A stretch of 64,000 bases of DNA, from contig JBAMJR010000065.1 of assembly GCA_038501785.1 (NCBI GenBank), positions 7,791,001 through 7,855,000 of the forward strand, written 5' to 3'. A model generated the notes under the pieces. It was not told the DNA's origin. It did not search any database and was given only the letters and a program-made list of their open reading frames with translations. This DNA is from Myoxocephalus aenaeus (taxonomy: Eukaryota; Chordata; Actinopteri; Perciformes; Cottidae). Both the position numbers and the translations under genes were made by a program. The first letter of the stretch is position 1. Each line of letters opens with the position of its first letter. Of the stretch, positions 62,739-64,000 are shown piece by piece.

Positions 62739-63736
62739 ATTCGGACTGTATTCACACTATGTACAATCTTTTCAGTCGCGTGTAGCTATAAAAATAACCT
62801 TTAACTTACTGTATGCTCAAGATACATTTAATACAAAAGAAAACTGTGCATTTTTTTTTTTAAACACACACATTATGGACCCAGGAGACATGTTTCTCCT
62901 CATATGGCACAGTGTAATAAACAAGCTGAGCCCGGCCTCCTCTACAGGCCGTGCACCGCCTGCTGTGGCTTTCATAACACTGGCCTCTGCTGCACTCGGC
63001 TGGAAGCGCTAAACCTCACAAACACAAGTGGGGCAGATCCTCTGGTGGACTCTAAAAGCTCTAAAAGCTCTAAAAGCATGCTATGCTACACCACAGAGCA
63101 CACGGGCGCCATCGCCGCTCCTTCAATCCACTCTCTGTCTCCCTGATTAATGCAAACGAATGCACAGAAGAAGAGTGGATCACATTCAGCCTGGAAAAGA
63201 CCGACGCCGAGATGACGCCGCGTCTTATCGGTCGACGCCAAATACTGCGATTTAAAAAGGGAGAAGCGCCGACGAATATCCATGCAGAGAGCACGACAAC
63301 GACTCATTTTAAGTCGTGCATTTGATAAAATCTACGCATCCGACGGTATTACAGTACTCTCAAAATGAACACGTGCAACAAGAGTACTAGTTCAGATACT
63401 TCAAATATTTCGAAATGAGCCTTTGGGTGAAGTTGCTACGATAAAGCTTGGGCGACATCTGCAGCGGTCTTAAAACTGGAACATTTTAAACCCTCTCCTC
63501 TTCCCACTGTTGTAGCCACAACATGTAACGCGTCCGTCCTCTGCATCTCCCCAAGTCCTATCCGTTAGTAGCTGTTTTCTATTTCCCCTACGAAGAACCC
63601 CAAAAAGGACAACGAGGACTAAAAGCAGCAATGAAGATTGCTAAAAAAAAACAAAAAACGCCTAAAAAGGGTTCGGCGCACACGTCGGAATATGAAGACA
63701 GAGAGATGTGAAGGCTTCGTGGTCTGGAGGGCGTCT
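62739..63736 (-). other. Probable 3' UTR of the right-edge gene
   Basis: About 1 kb without introns or convincing ORFs between a stop codon and a poly(A) signal. Confidence 0.35.
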
Positions 63737-64000
63737 TCACTTGGGGACCTTATGGACGCTCAGGTCTAGAGGCTCTGTGCTGGGTATGCACCAGTCGTCC
63801 ACTTCTTGGCTCACTTTGTAGTTCTTCAGAGCGGTTTTGTTGTACACCGGCAGCCTCTCGATGGAGTCCGTGGACAGCGCCTGGAGGGGAGACAGGGACG
63901 ACGACTTGTAATTACAAATATCCCGTCGCACCTTCACGGGTCTGCAGGCAGTTCTTCTCTCTGCTTTCACGCTCTTTTGGCGTCGTCTCCTCTCGGTTTC
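63737..64000 (-). CDS. C-terminal part of an unidentified protein ending in a PLDLS motif
   Basis: Open frame from the window edge to the stop at 63739-63737, 87 codons plus stop. It starts with a basic stretch (ERRRRQKSVKAERR), continues SSSLSPLQALSTDSIERLPV and ends EPLDLSVHKVPK. PLDLS matches the PxDLS motif that binds CtBP co-repressors, so a nuclear regulator is possible. An internal CTGCAG may be the true exon start. I do not recognise the family. Confidence 0.5.
   Translation of the reverse strand, partial: ETERRRRQKSVKAERRTACRPVKVRRDICNYKSSSLSPLQALSTDSIERLPVYNKTALKNYKVSQEVDDWCIPSTEPLDLSVHKVPK

Overview
The window is vertebrate genomic DNA, almost certainly from a teleost fish. It shows GT-AG introns, AT-rich non-coding DNA with GC-rich exons, very abundant (CA)n/(GT)n microsatellites, tRNA-derived SINE pieces and TA-flanked MITEs. 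Nothing points to a prokaryotic or viral genome. I cannot name the species.

About 52 kb is one gene on the minus strand, the unconventional class I myosin MYO1D. I placed 17 coding exons, from the start codon at 51998 to an exon ending at 295. Every exon has GT/AG borders and compatible phase, and together they encode 781 complete residues plus 2 nt: the whole motor domain (P-loop, switch I, switch II, converter) and the IQ neck. The membrane-binding TH1 tail (roughly the last 225 residues) lies beyond position 1. Intron 1 is 18 kb. A CCAAT/GC-box region upstream of exon 1 is the likely promoter.

From about 56.0 to 60.6 kb, also on the minus strand, is an interferon-induced protein 44-like gene (IFI44/IFI44L family: TLDc-like N-terminus plus P-loop GTPase-like domain). 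It has seven coding exons (443 residues), a probable non-coding first exon and an ISRE-like motif upstream. At the right edge (63737-64000, minus) is the last coding piece of an unidentified gene whose protein ends with a CtBP-type PLDLS motif; a likely 1-kb 3' UTR runs to a poly(A) signal near 62.73 kb.

The most unusual aspect is the repeat content of MYO1D. Six tandem repeats sit at or near its splice sites: a (UG)n tract as the polypyrimidine tract of exon 2, a ~490-nt CU tract before exon 7, a ~1-kb 11-mer array 19 nt before exon 9, a 21-mer array 21 nt after exon 10 and in frame with it, a (CA)n run just after exon 13, and a 30-mer array of GC-box-like motifs 170 nt after exon 15. Intron 1 carries a 1.3-kb 23-mer array. 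A family of TA-flanked inverted-repeat elements (four copies) is scattered through both genes; two copies carry internal expansions into minisatellites, one of them about 0.8 kb inside the last IFI44-like intron. MYO1D and the IFI44-like gene have no evident functional link.
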